This document shows positions 42,697 to 51,167 of a DNA stretch of 64,000 nucleotides, in pieces. The stretch comes from Niveibacterium umoris (GTDB lineage: Bacteria > Pseudomonadota > Gammaproteobacteria > Burkholderiales > Rhodocyclaceae). Positions within the stretch are counted from its first letter, which is position 1, and each line of letters begins with the position of its first letter. The notes under the pieces are model-generated. The model searched no databases. It worked only from the letters and a program-made list of their open reading frames with translations, and was not told where the DNA came from. Made by a program: the position numbers and the translations under genes. Location: positions 1,426,001 through 1,490,000 of the forward strand of contig NZ_JACIET010000002.1 of assembly GCF_014197015.1 (NCBI RefSeq), in the 5' to 3' direction.

Positions 42697-43610
42697 CGCC
42701 CGCCTTTTTTTCGGACCGCGCTTTGCGGCGGGTTGTCAGCGCTCTGGGCGGGTGACGCTGGCTGCCACCACCAACTGGTCGGCACGCTGTCATCCTGTTC
42801 GAGGTCCGGGTTTGAAAGTTCGATGATGCGGCGGCGTTCGAAGTTTGCGCTCGCCAGAATCTGCGCGAAGTGGCGCTGGAAGCTCCGATCGTAGGAGCCA
42901 TCCTGAATCGCTTTGCCCAGCCCGCGCGTAACGCGTTCGGCCAGATCCGCCCGCGTCGGGTTGACGATGAAGTACCAGTCTGCCCGGTAGTGCAGGGCCA
43001 GTGCCGGTTCGATCTGCAGCGGCGTGACGCCGTTTCGTTTCTGGACGTCGAGTTCCCAGAATATCTCGGCCACGCCCCGCGAGAGATAGTCCATACGGCC
43101 TGCCGCCAGCATACGGAAGGCGCCGGAGTAGTCGCCCGCGTCGACCAGGTTCAAACCGTTGGCGCGCATGATCGGATAGTCGGCAAACGTACGGATGAAA
43201 CCGAGTTGCAAGGGGCGCAGTTGTTCGAGCGAAGTGACGCTTGCGAAGCGCGGTGCCGACTCCGGACGAATCATCAGCAGCCGCCACCCCAACAAGCCGC
43301 GCTGCAACGGCGTCGGGATGACGATGACGCCCTGTTTGCGCAGGTCCCGCGAGTCGACCGCGACGGCAACTTCAAGCTCGCCGGCCCGCAGTTCGGCGAT
43401 CCGGCGGGCCTGCATCTGCGCCGGCAGGCGGATGATCCGGTCAGGGCCGGCCCGATCGGGCGCTTTTTCCAGCGCCAGCGCGAGGATTTCCAGTACGAAG
43501 TCCCAGCGCTTGTCGTCCGGGCTATCCCCTCCGGGGAAGCGGATGTCGGCACCCCGAGCCGGAAGGCTGAGGAGTGCTGCAAGGAGGAGGAGCGTGATCT
43601 GCCTGCGCAT
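42693..43610 (-). CDS. Periplasmic solute-binding-like protein (family 3 type)
   Basis: A 305-residue exported protein. The signal peptide MRRQITLLLLAALLSLPARG ends at about residue 20. The mature part has the two-lobe pattern of family 3 binding proteins: LRAGELEVAVAVDSRDLRK and LQLGFIRTFADYPIMRANG, and YRADWYFIVNPTRADLAERV towards the end. No permease or ATPase is next to it, so it may be a sensor-type or orphan binding protein. No ribosome-binding site is clear. The C-terminus is Pro/Ser/Gln-rich. It is convergent with the ROK gene. Confidence 0.75.
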   Translation of the reverse strand: MRRQITLLLLAALLSLPARGADIRFPGGDSPDDKRWDFVLEILALALEKAPDRAGPDRIIRLPAQMQARRIAELRAGELEVAVAVDSRDLRKQGVIVIPTPLQRGLLGWRLLMIRPESAPRFASVTSLEQLRPLQLGFIRTFADYPIMRANGLNLVDAGDYSGAFRMLAAGRMDYLSRGVAEIFWELDVQKRNGVTPLQIEPALALHYRADWYFIVNPTRADLAERVTRGLGKAIQDGSYDRSFQRHFAQILASANFERRRIIELSNPDLEQDDSVPTSWWWQPASPAQSADNPPQSAVRKKGGR

Positions 43611-43674
43611 CTGCTTGGAGGATAGCCCACGCTTGGGCGCGCGGGAAAGGCGCCTCAGGCTACCCTGACGCGGC

Positions 43675-43702
43675 AGTGGTCCGGAGCGAGGCCCGGACCA
43701 CT
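43675..43702 (-). terminator. Hairpin at the 3' end of the cys operon
   Basis: AGTGGTCCGG (43675-43684) and CCGGACCACT (43693-43702) form a perfect 10-bp stem with an 8-nt loop, 60 nt downstream of the cysN stop on the minus strand. There is no T tract, so it is more likely a 3'-end stabiliser or Rho-dependent boundary than a classical terminator. Confidence 0.55.
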
Positions 43703-43761
43703 CGTCGGGTGTGCATCGGCGCCGCCGATACCGGGCGCCGTATTGCGAATGTGCCGCCCCC

Positions 43762-45057
43762 TCAGATCACCATGCCCGCCCCGACCGTGTTGTTGGTCGA
43801 CTCGTCGACGACGATGAAGGCGCCGGTTTCGCGGTTGGTGGTGTAGGGGTCGGCGAAGATCGGCTGCGCGAGCTTGAAGCCGACCTCGGCGATGTCGTTC
43901 ACCGCCAGTTGGGTGGCGTCGACCTGCGCTTGCGAGTTGATGTCGACCTTGTACGCGATGCCCGAAAGCTTGGCCTTGACGGTGCGCGAGGTGTGGCGGA
44001 TCAGGTAGGTGCGGGCCGGCGACAGCGGCGTCTCCGACAGCCAGCACAGCATCGCGCGCAGTTCCTTCTTCGCTTCCGGTGCGTTGCCGGACTTGACGAT
44101 CATGTCGCCGCGCGAGATGTCGACCTCGTCTTCCAGCAGCAGCGTGACCGACTGTTCGGTGTGGCCGACGTCGATCGGCTCGCCACCGATGTGCACTGCC
44201 TTGACGCGCGATTCGATACCCGAGGGCAGCACCGTGACGGCGTCGCCAGCTTGCACGGTGCCCGATTCGACACGACCGGCAAAGCCGCGATAGTCGTGCA
44301 GTTCGGGGTCGTCCGAGGCTTGCGGGCGGATCACGTACTGCACCGGGAAGCGGAAGGATTCGCTGCGTTCGTGCGTGCCAGCGGGCGGCGCCGTTTCGAG
44401 GATATCCAGCAGGGTCGGGCCTTCGTACCAGGGCATCGCATCGCCGCGCTCGACGATGTTGTCGCCAGCCAGCGCGGACACCGGGATGAAGCGCACGTCG
44501 AAGCCCTTGGCGGTGAGGCCCATCTTGTCGGCGAAGGCACGGTACTCGGCGCAGATGCGGTCGTACGTGGCCTGGTCGTAGTCGACCAGATCCATCTTGT
44601 TTACCGCCACCACCAGGTGCGGAATGCCCACCAGATGCGTGATGTAGCTGTGCCGGCGGGTCTGTGCGAGAACACCCTTGCGCGCGTCGATCATGATGAT
44701 CGCGAGGTTCGCGGTGGATGCCGCGGTGACCATGTTGCGGGTGTACTGCTCGTGGCCCGGCGCGTCGGCGATGATGTACTTGCGCGTGCCGGTGGCGAAG
44801 TAGCGGTAGGCCACGTCGATCGTGATGCCCTGTTCGCGCTCGGCCTGCAGGCCATCGGTCAGCAGCGAGAGGTCGACCGCATCGAGCCCGCGCTTCTTCG
44901 AGGTCTTCTCGATCGCGGTCAGCGCATCGGCGAGGATCGCCTTTGTGTCGTACAGCAGGCGGCCGATCAGCGTGCTCTTGCCGTCGTCGACGCTGCCGCA
45001 GGTCATGAAGCGCAGCAGGCCGTTTTCTTGGGTCGGAAGGTTTTCCATCGCGGACAT
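43762..45057 (-). CDS. cysN: Sulfate adenylyltransferase large subunit (GTPase)
   Basis: With CysD, forms APS from sulfate and ATP, driven by GTP hydrolysis. It has 431 residues, so no CysC (APS kinase) domain is fused. GTPase motifs: GSVDDGKST at 21-29, DAPGH at 98-102 and NKMD at 153-156; EF-Tu-like domains II and III follow. It is the last gene of the cys operon and lies 152 nt after cysD, unusually far. Start MSAMENLPTQENG; the internal Met4 is an alternative. Confidence 0.97.
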   Translation of the reverse strand: MSAMENLPTQENGLLRFMTCGSVDDGKSTLIGRLLYDTKAILADALTAIEKTSKKRGLDAVDLSLLTDGLQAEREQGITIDVAYRYFATGTRKYIIADAPGHEQYTRNMVTAASTANLAIIMIDARKGVLAQTRRHSYITHLVGIPHLVVAVNKMDLVDYDQATYDRICAEYRAFADKMGLTAKGFDVRFIPVSALAGDNIVERGDAMPWYEGPTLLDILETAPPAGTHERSESFRFPVQYVIRPQASDDPELHDYRGFAGRVESGTVQAGDAVTVLPSGIESRVKAVHIGGEPIDVGHTEQSVTLLLEDEVDISRGDMIVKSGNAPEAKKELRAMLCWLSETPLSPARTYLIRHTSRTVKAKLSGIAYKVDINSQAQVDATQLAVNDIAEVGFKLAQPIFADPYTTNRETGAFIVVDESTNNTVGAGMVI

Positions 45058-45138
45058 CTCTAGGTTCTTTCGTTAAGTCCTACAAAAGGACGCGCAGAGA
45101 TCGTAGCGAGCGGGGTCAGGCCGGGGTCGAGAAGCGCA

Positions 45139-45157
45139 GCCGTACATGCGGTACGGC
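45139..45157 (-). other. Hairpin in the cysD-cysN spacer
   Basis: GCCGTAC (45139-45145) and GTACGGC (45151-45157) form a perfect 7-bp stem around a 5-nt loop in the 152-nt cysD-cysN spacer. No T tract follows. It could affect the CysD:CysN ratio by pausing or RNA processing. Confidence 0.5.
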
Positions 45158-45209
45158 GACCATCACAGGCCCCGGGATGAGGCCGCGCAGTAGATCTATG
45201 CGTGTTCTT

Positions 45210-46124
45210 TCAGAAGTAGCCTTCTTTCTTGCGTTGCTCCATCGACGCTTCCGAGGTCTGGTCGTCCAGTCGCGTCGCGCCGCGCTCGGTGATCGTCGTG
45301 GTGGCGGTCTCGACGACGATCTGCTCGACCGTGCTCGCGGTCGACTCGACCGGCGCCGTGCAGGTGATGTCGCCAACGGTGCGGAAGCGGACCATCACCT
45401 CTTCCACCACATCGCCCGGCTTGGCCGGCGTCAGCTCGGTCACCGGCTGCAGCAGGGTGCCCTTGCGCACCACCGGGCGGGTGTGGGCGAAGTAGATCGA
45501 GGGCAGTTCGAGCTTCTCGCGCTCGATGTACTGCCATACGTCCATTTCGGTCCAGTTGCTGATCGGGAAGGCGCGGATGTTCTCACCCTTGAAGGCGCGG
45601 GCGTTGTAGAGGTTCCACAGTTCCGGGCGCTGGTTCTTCGGATCCCACTGGCCGAACTCGTCGCGGAAGCTCATCACGCGTTCCTTCGCGCGGGCCTTCT
45701 CCTCGTCGCGACGTGCGCCACCGATGCAGGCGTCGAACTCGAACTCGGCGATTGCTTCGAGCAAGGTCACCGACTGATGCTTGTTGCGCGATTCATCGGC
45801 CGACTTGAGCACCACCGAGCCGCGCTTCATCGAGTCTTCCACCGAGCGCACGATCAGGCGTTCGCCGAGTTCGGCCGCACGCTTGTCGCGAAAGTCGGTG
45901 ACTTCCTTGTAGTTGTGGCCGGTGTCGATGTGCATCAGCGGGAAGGGGAAGCGGCCGGGGCGAAAAGCCTTCTCGGCGATGCGCAGCAGGCAGATCGAAT
46001 CCTTGCCGCCCGAGAACAGCAGCACCGGGCGTTCGCACTGGCCGGCGACCTCGCGCATGATGTGGATGGCTTCGGCTTCGAGCCAGTCGAGGTGCGACAG
46101 CGTTTGTTTGGTCAGCGTACTCAT
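45210..46124 (-). CDS. cysD: Sulfate adenylyltransferase small subunit
   Basis: Catalytic subunit of ATP sulfurylase, 304 residues (E. coli 302). The PP-loop SGGKDS is at 38-43, and the RNKHQSVTLLEAIAEFEFD and GGARRDEEKARAKER segments are typical. The C-terminus TSEASMEQRKKEGYF is the family end. It is preceded by cysH (30 nt) and followed by cysN, all transcribed leftward. Confidence 0.97.
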   Translation of the reverse strand: MSTLTKQTLSHLDWLEAEAIHIMREVAGQCERPVLLFSGGKDSICLLRIAEKAFRPGRFPFPLMHIDTGHNYKEVTDFRDKRAAELGERLIVRSVEDSMKRGSVVLKSADESRNKHQSVTLLEAIAEFEFDACIGGARRDEEKARAKERVMSFRDEFGQWDPKNQRPELWNLYNARAFKGENIRAFPISNWTEMDVWQYIEREKLELPSIYFAHTRPVVRKGTLLQPVTELTPAKPGDVVEEVMVRFRTVGDITCTAPVESTASTVEQIVVETATTTITERGATRLDDQTSEASMEQRKKEGYF

Positions 46125-46154
46125 TCGTTTGCTTTCAGCGTGAGCGACGCGCGC

Positions 46155-46925
46155 TCAGGATTTCTTCACGTGCAGGCCGCACTCTTTGGATTCGGGATTC
46201 TCCCACCACCAGCGCCCGGCGCGCACATCCTCGCCGACCGCGATCGAGCGGGTGCAGGGCGCACAGCCGATGCTCGGGTAGAACTGGTCGTGCAGCGCGT
46301 TGTAGGGCAGCTCATGGATGCGGATGTAGGCCCAGACTTCCCGCTCGCTCCAGTCGAACAGCGGGTTGAATTTCTCCAGTCCGTTGCCGGCGTCGAACTC
46401 GCGCGGCGCGAGCTCGGTGCGGGTGGTGCTCTGCGCGGCGCGCAGGCCGGTGATCCACGCCTTCTTGCCGGCCAACGCACGACGCAGCGGTTCGACCTTG
46501 CGGATGCCGCAGCACGCCTTGCGCAGTTCGACTGAGTCGTAGAAGGCGTTGATGCCTTCGGTGCGCACGTACTGCTCGACGGCCGTCGCGTCCGGGAAGA
46601 AGACTTTCAGCTTCGTGCTGTAGCGCTTCTCCACCTCGCCCATCAGGGTGTAGGTCTCCGCCGGCAGGCGGCCGGTGTCGAGCGAGAAGATCTCGATCGG
46701 CAGGCGCTCGGTGAGGATCAGGTCGGTCAGCACCATGTCCTCGGCGCCGAAGCTGTTGGCGAAGGTGACTTCACCGGCAGCACCGAATTCCTCGATCGCC
46801 GCATGCAGCAGTTCCAGCGTACGGGCGCGCTTCACCGCGACCGTGGTGCGCAGTTCATCGGTCAGCGCCGGTGTGGTTGCCGGGTTCTTGGCGCGCGGCT
46901 TGAGGAAGGAGACGCTCTCGCTCAT
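46155..46925 (-). CDS. cysH: APS reductase with iron-sulfur cluster motif
   Basis: Reduces APS to sulfite with thioredoxin or glutathione. It has 256 residues from the ATG at 46925. Cysteines C138-C139 and C221-x2-C224 are the ligands of the [4Fe-4S] cluster that mark APS-using enzymes; E. coli-type PAPS reductases lack them. The catalytic ECGLH, with C249, is at the C-terminus. Absence of cysC in the cluster fits direct APS use. An upstream in-frame extension to 47186 is Arg/Pro-rich and not part of the family. Confidence 0.96.
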   Translation of the reverse strand: MSESVSFLKPRAKNPATTPALTDELRTTVAVKRARTLELLHAAIEEFGAAGEVTFANSFGAEDMVLTDLILTERLPIEIFSLDTGRLPAETYTLMGEVEKRYSTKLKVFFPDATAVEQYVRTEGINAFYDSVELRKACCGIRKVEPLRRALAGKKAWITGLRAAQSTTRTELAPREFDAGNGLEKFNPLFDWSEREVWAYIRIHELPYNALHDQFYPSIGCAPCTRSIAVGEDVRAGRWWWENPESKECGLHVKKS

Positions 46926-46938
46926 CGCTGGACTCCGT

Positions 46939-47538
46939 TCAAGCGCGGGCGTGGCGGCGCCACAGCGGTTGCGGCTCGGCCACCGAAGCCTGGTAGGGCT
47001 CGGAAAAGTCGCGCAACGAGGCCAGCGCATCCTCGGCCGAGCGGTCGGCGCGGATCTGGTAGGCGTCGAAGCCGCAGCGCTGCATGAAGTAGAGCTTGTC
47101 GCGCAGCACATCGCCGATCGCGCGCAATTCGTTCCTGTAGCCGTAGCGGGTACGCAGCAGCACGGCGGCGGAGAAGCCGCGACCATCGACGAACTTCGGG
47201 AAGTCGTAGGCGATGACGGGCAGGGCGTTGATGTCGCCCACGGCGGCGGCGAGGTCTTCGACCAGTTCGAAGCTTTCCAGCCATACGCCGATTTCGCCGG
47301 CGGCGATACGTGCAGCCAGTTCGTCCTTGCGGGCGCGGAACACGGCCAGCGGCACGATCGCGCGGCCCGCCGGGATCTGCACTTGCGCGATCAACTCGGG
47401 CGAGGCGGCCTCGGTGCCGGTGACCTTGAATTGCACCACCTTGCCGGCCTGCTTCTGCACGGATTCGTCGACCGCCGGGTAGCGCACCAGCGTCCAGCCG
47501 TCTTCGACGACGGCGCCGTTCTTGATCAAGTTAGACAT
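46939..47538 (-). CDS. DUF934 protein of the sulfate assimilation operon
   Basis: A 199-residue cytoplasmic protein starting MSNLIKNGAVVEDGWTLV, containing the conserved LPVIAYDFPKFVDGRGFS and TRYGYRNELRAIGDVLRDKL. The family sits beside cysI in many proteobacteria but its role is not established; an electron-transfer or assembly role for CysI is speculative. It overlaps the cysI stop by 8 nt and lies 13 nt before cysH, so it is translationally coupled to cysI. Confidence 0.93.
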   Translation of the reverse strand: MSNLIKNGAVVEDGWTLVRYPAVDESVQKQAGKVVQFKVTGTEAASPELIAQVQIPAGRAIVPLAVFRARKDELAARIAAGEIGVWLESFELVEDLAAAVGDINALPVIAYDFPKFVDGRGFSAAVLLRTRYGYRNELRAIGDVLRDKLYFMQRCGFDAYQIRADRSAEDALASLRDFSEPYQASVAEPQPLWRRHARA

Positions 47539-49219
47539 TCTCCAGCTCCTTCTTCGGGGCTGCGGCCGGCGTGCCGTACACGCGGGCCTTGAAGGGGTCG
47601 AGGCCAAGGCGGCGCACGACGTCGATGAACAACTCGTCGCCTTCGCGCTGTTCGACGAAGACGCTGATGATCTTGCTGATCACGTCAGGTACATCGGCGG
47701 CGGCGAAAGCGCGGCCGATCACGCTGCCCAGTGTGGTTTCGTTGCCCTGCTGGCCGCCGAGCGAGATCTGGTACCACTCCGATCCGTCCTTATCGACGCC
47801 GAGGATGCCGATATGGCCGACGTGATGGTGACCACAGCTGTTCATGCAGCCGGAGATGTTCAGCTCGATGTCGCCGAGGTCGAAGAGAAAATCGAGGTTG
47901 TCGAAACGTTCCTGGATCGCCTGCGCGATCGGGATGCTCTTGGCGTTGGCCAGCGAGCAGAAGTCACCCCCCGGGCAACAGATGATGTCGGTCAGCAGGC
48001 CGATATTCGGCGTCGCGAGACCGGCCGCTCGCGCGGTTTGCCATACATCGAACAGGTCGCTGAGCTTCACGTCGGCCAGGATCAGGTTCTGCTCATGCGA
48101 CACACGTAGTTCGCCGAAGCTGTACTGGTCAGCGAGATTGGCGACGATTTCCATCTGTTCGGCAGTGGCATCGCCCGGCGCGATGCCGGTCTTTTTCAGC
48201 GACAGCGTCACCGCGCGGTAGCCGGATACCTTGTGGGCGTGCGTGCAGCGCTTGAGCCAGGCGGCGAACGCCGGGTTGGTCGCGGCCTTCTCGTTGAAAT
48301 CCGGGTCGCAATCGGCAAGCTTCTCGTAGGCGTGCGGTGCGAAGTGCGCACTGACGCGGTCGAGTTCGGCCTGTGTCAGCGTGCTCGGGCCATCTTTCCA
48401 GAAGGCCCACTCTTCCTCGACCTGGCGCTTGAACTCGGTGATGCCGAGCGCCTTGACGAGGATCTTGATGCGCGCCTTGTACGCGTTGTCGCGGCGGCCG
48501 TAGCGGTTGTAGACGCGCAGGATCGCCTCGCAGTAGCTGATGACGTGCTTCCACGGCAGCGCCTCGTGGATCACCTGGCCGATGATCGGCGTGCGGCCCA
48601 GACCGCCACCGACCCAGACCTTCACCACCAGTTCGTCGGCGTCGTTACGCAGGAATTCGAGGCCGATGTCGTGAACGCGGACCACGGCGCGGTCGCTCTG
48701 CGCGCCGTTCACGGCGATCTTGAACTTGCGCGGCAGCGCGGCGAACTCGGGGTGGAAGGTGCTCCACTGGCGCAGGATCTCGGCCAGCGCGCGCGGGTCG
48801 ACCACTTCGTCCGGCGCGACACCGGCGAACTGGTCCGTCGTGATGTTGCGGATGCAGTTGCCGGAAGTCTGGATCGCGTGCATCTCGACCGAGGCGAGTT
48901 CGGCCAGGATGTCCGGCGTGTCCTCAAGTTTCGGCCAGTTGTACTGGATGTTCTGGCGCGTCGAGAAATGCGCGTAGCCATGGTCGTACTTGCGCGCGAT
49001 CTCGGCGAGCTTGCGCAGCTGGCGGCTGGCGAGCAGGCCGTAGGGGATGGCGACGCGCAGCATCGGCGCCTGGCGCTGGATGTAGAGGCCGTTCTGCAGG
49101 CGCAACGGGCGGAACTCGTCTTCGGTCAGTTCGCCGGCAAGGTAGCGGCGCGTCTGGTCGCGGTACTGGGCAACGCGCTCGTCAACGATGCGCTGGTCGT
49201 ATTCGTCGTAGCGGTACAT
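47531..49219 (-). CDS. cysI: Sulfite reductase hemoprotein subunit
   Basis: Reduces sulfite to sulfide through siroheme and a [4Fe-4S] cluster; 562 residues. Cluster ligands are C415 and C421 (CCPGGDFC) and C458 and C462 (GCMNSCGHHH). The substrate-binding HFSTRQNIQYNW segment is at about 84-95. No cysJ flavoprotein is present in the window, so electrons may come from ferredoxin or another reductase. It follows the TauE/SafE gene by 30 nt. Confidence 0.96.
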   Translation of the reverse strand: MYRYDEYDQRIVDERVAQYRDQTRRYLAGELTEDEFRPLRLQNGLYIQRQAPMLRVAIPYGLLASRQLRKLAEIARKYDHGYAHFSTRQNIQYNWPKLEDTPDILAELASVEMHAIQTSGNCIRNITTDQFAGVAPDEVVDPRALAEILRQWSTFHPEFAALPRKFKIAVNGAQSDRAVVRVHDIGLEFLRNDADELVVKVWVGGGLGRTPIIGQVIHEALPWKHVISYCEAILRVYNRYGRRDNAYKARIKILVKALGITEFKRQVEEEWAFWKDGPSTLTQAELDRVSAHFAPHAYEKLADCDPDFNEKAATNPAFAAWLKRCTHAHKVSGYRAVTLSLKKTGIAPGDATAEQMEIVANLADQYSFGELRVSHEQNLILADVKLSDLFDVWQTARAAGLATPNIGLLTDIICCPGGDFCSLANAKSIPIAQAIQERFDNLDFLFDLGDIELNISGCMNSCGHHHVGHIGILGVDKDGSEWYQISLGGQQGNETTLGSVIGRAFAAADVPDVISKIISVFVEQREGDELFIDVVRRLGLDPFKARVYGTPAAAPKKELENV

Positions 49220-49249
49220 CGTGAATCTCTCTCTTGGAATTCGGGGTGA

Positions 49250-50029
49250 TCAGTGCGCGATCAGCTTCGTACCGACAAGCACGAGCATCAAGGCGAGCGC
49301 GGGACGCAGGAATTTTTCCGGCACTTTTGCGGAGATGTGGCTGCCGATCCAGATGCCGGGCAGCGAGCCAACCAGCAGGCTGCCGAGCAGCGACCAGTTC
49401 ACGCTACCCAGCCACCAGTGGCCGAGGCCTGCCACCAGCGTCAGCGGCACCGCATGGGCGATGTCCGAGCCGACGATCCGCACTGCCGGCAGGCGCGGAT
49501 ACAGGAAGAACAAGGCGGTCACGCCCAGTGCCCCGGCGCCGACCGACGAGATGGAGACCAGCACGCCAAGGATCGCGCCGGTGAGGATGGTCAGCGTCCG
49601 GGTGAGCGCCGGATCGCGCTCACCACCATGGTGGGCGAGCGAGAACTTCTGGATACGGCTGCGGAAGATCAGCGCGACCGCGGTCAGCAGCAGGGCGATG
49701 CCGAGTGCGACCGAGATGATGTCTTTGGCGCCGCCGATGCCGCCGGGGAAATAGGTGCCGATCACGAACAGCGTGGCCGCGGCGGCGGGGAGGCTGCCTG
49801 CGGCGAGGGCGCCGGTGATCTTCCAGTCGACGGTGCCCTTGAGGTTGTGTGCGACGGTGCCGCCGGCCTTGGTGATCGCCGCGTACAGCAGGTCTGTGCC
49901 GACTGCGACCGCCGGGTGGATGCCGAACAGCAGCACCAGCAGCGGTGTCATCAGCGATCCGCCGCCGACGCCGGTCAGTCCGACGATGGCGCCAACGGCA
50001 AAACCGGCGATGGAGTAGGTGAAATCCAT
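49250..50029 (-). CDS. TauE/SafE-family sulfite/sulfate permease
   Basis: A 259-residue membrane protein with about eight predicted helices. The duplicated signature AVGAIVGLTGVGGGSLMTPLL and LGVLVSISSVGAGALGVTAL marks the TauE/SafE family. As first gene of the cys operon it could import sulfate or export excess sulfite, which accumulates during assimilation; the direction cannot be read from the sequence. Its start is 108 nt from the divergent cysB. Confidence 0.9.
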   Translation of the reverse strand: MDFTYSIAGFAVGAIVGLTGVGGGSLMTPLLVLLFGIHPAVAVGTDLLYAAITKAGGTVAHNLKGTVDWKITGALAAGSLPAAAATLFVIGTYFPGGIGGAKDIISVALGIALLLTAVALIFRSRIQKFSLAHHGGERDPALTRTLTILTGAILGVLVSISSVGAGALGVTALFFLYPRLPAVRIVGSDIAHAVPLTLVAGLGHWWLGSVNWSLLGSLLVGSLPGIWIGSHISAKVPEKFLRPALALMLVLVGTKLIAH

Positions 50030-50136
50030 GAAATCACTCGGGGTGAATGTGAGCCGCGATCTTATCGGAGCGCTTAATTCCCTTTTCTGCCTGCGTGTTA
50101 GACTCTAAGAACGATTCGTTATATAGCGGGCGTGCC
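50030..50136. promoter_or_regulatory. Divergent cys operon / cysB control region
   Basis: This 107-nt region separates the leftward cys operon from cysB. For cysB, TTAGAC (50098-50103), a 16-nt spacer and TATATA (50120-50125) are a candidate promoter with a short leader. The AT-rich block at 50073-50126 is a plausible CysB-binding area. The leftward promoter is not clear. Confidence 0.5.
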
Positions 50137-51078
50137 ATGAATCTCCAGCAGTTGCGCTACGTCGTCGAAGTGGTCCGGGCGGGGTTGAACGTGTCGGAAG
50201 CAGCGGATGCACTGTTTACCTCCCAGCCCGGCGTGTCAAAACAGATCCGCCAGCTTGAGGAAGAGCTGGGCATCGACATCTTCGTGCGACATGGCAAACG
50301 CCTTACCGGCGTGACCGAGCCGGGCCGGCAGGTGCTGATGATCGCGGAGCGCATGCTGGGCGAAGTCGATAGCCTGAAGAAGGTCGGCGCCGAATTCAGC
50401 AACGAATCGGCCGGCACCTTGAACATTGCGACCACCCATACCCAGGCGCGCTACGCGTTGCCGCGGGTGGTCCAGGCCTTCGTGCAGAAATTCCCCGGTG
50501 TGCGGCTGACCTTGCACCAAGGCAGCCCCCGGCAGGTTTGTGACTGGGTGCTGGAGGGCGAAGCCGACCTCGCAATTGCCACCGAGTCGGTGGGCGAGAC
50601 GGACGGGCTCGTCTCGTTGCCGAGCTACCAGTGGAACCGCTGCGTCATTGCCACGCCGCGGCACCCCATCCTCAAGGCGAATCCGCTCACGCTCGAAGAG
50701 ATCGTGAAGTATCCGATCGTCACCTACGACACCACCTTCGCCGGTCGCAGCGAGGTCAATCGCGCCTTTCTCGGGCGCGGCCTCAAGCCCAACGTGGTGC
50801 TGGCGGCGATGGACGCCGATGTGATCAAGACCTATGTCGCCATGGATCTGGGGATAGGCCTGATCGCCTCGATCGCGTATGACCCGATTGCCGATCGTCG
50901 CATCGGCGCGATCGACGCATCGCACCTGTTCGCCTCCGCCGTGACGCGCATCGGCATCCGCAAGAACGCCTACCTGCGCGGCTATGTGTATGGCTTCATC
51001 GAGCTGATGTCGCCACATCTGAATCGGCACACGGTCGACGCCGCCTTGCTTGGTGGTGGCAGCGACCCGGGGCTGTAG
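50137..51078 (+). CDS. cysB: LysR-type regulator CysB
   Basis: Activator of sulfate assimilation genes, 313 residues from the ATG at 50137 (MNLQQLRYVVEVVRAGLNVS). The helix-turn-helix is at about 18-45 (SEAADALFTSQPGVSKQIRQ). T100 and T102 in TTHTQARYALP are the residues that bind sulfate or N-acetylserine in CysB. Divergence from the cys operon supports its identity. Expected to be autorepressed. A longer reading from 50095 would include the promoter. Confidence 0.94.
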   Translation: MNLQQLRYVVEVVRAGLNVSEAADALFTSQPGVSKQIRQLEEELGIDIFVRHGKRLTGVTEPGRQVLMIAERMLGEVDSLKKVGAEFSNESAGTLNIATTHTQARYALPRVVQAFVQKFPGVRLTLHQGSPRQVCDWVLEGEADLAIATESVGETDGLVSLPSYQWNRCVIATPRHPILKANPLTLEEIVKYPIVTYDTTFAGRSEVNRAFLGRGLKPNVVLAAMDADVIKTYVAMDLGIGLIASIAYDPIADRRIGAIDASHLFASAVTRIGIRKNAYLRGYVYGFIELMSPHLNRHTVDAALLGGGSDPGL

Positions 51079-51167
51079 CCGCTCGACGCGAGCACATTCG
51101 GCAACAGCTGCATGCCGATGCCTGTCACCCATTTCTGCGATCCTGATGCGATGAACCGGAGTAACCG

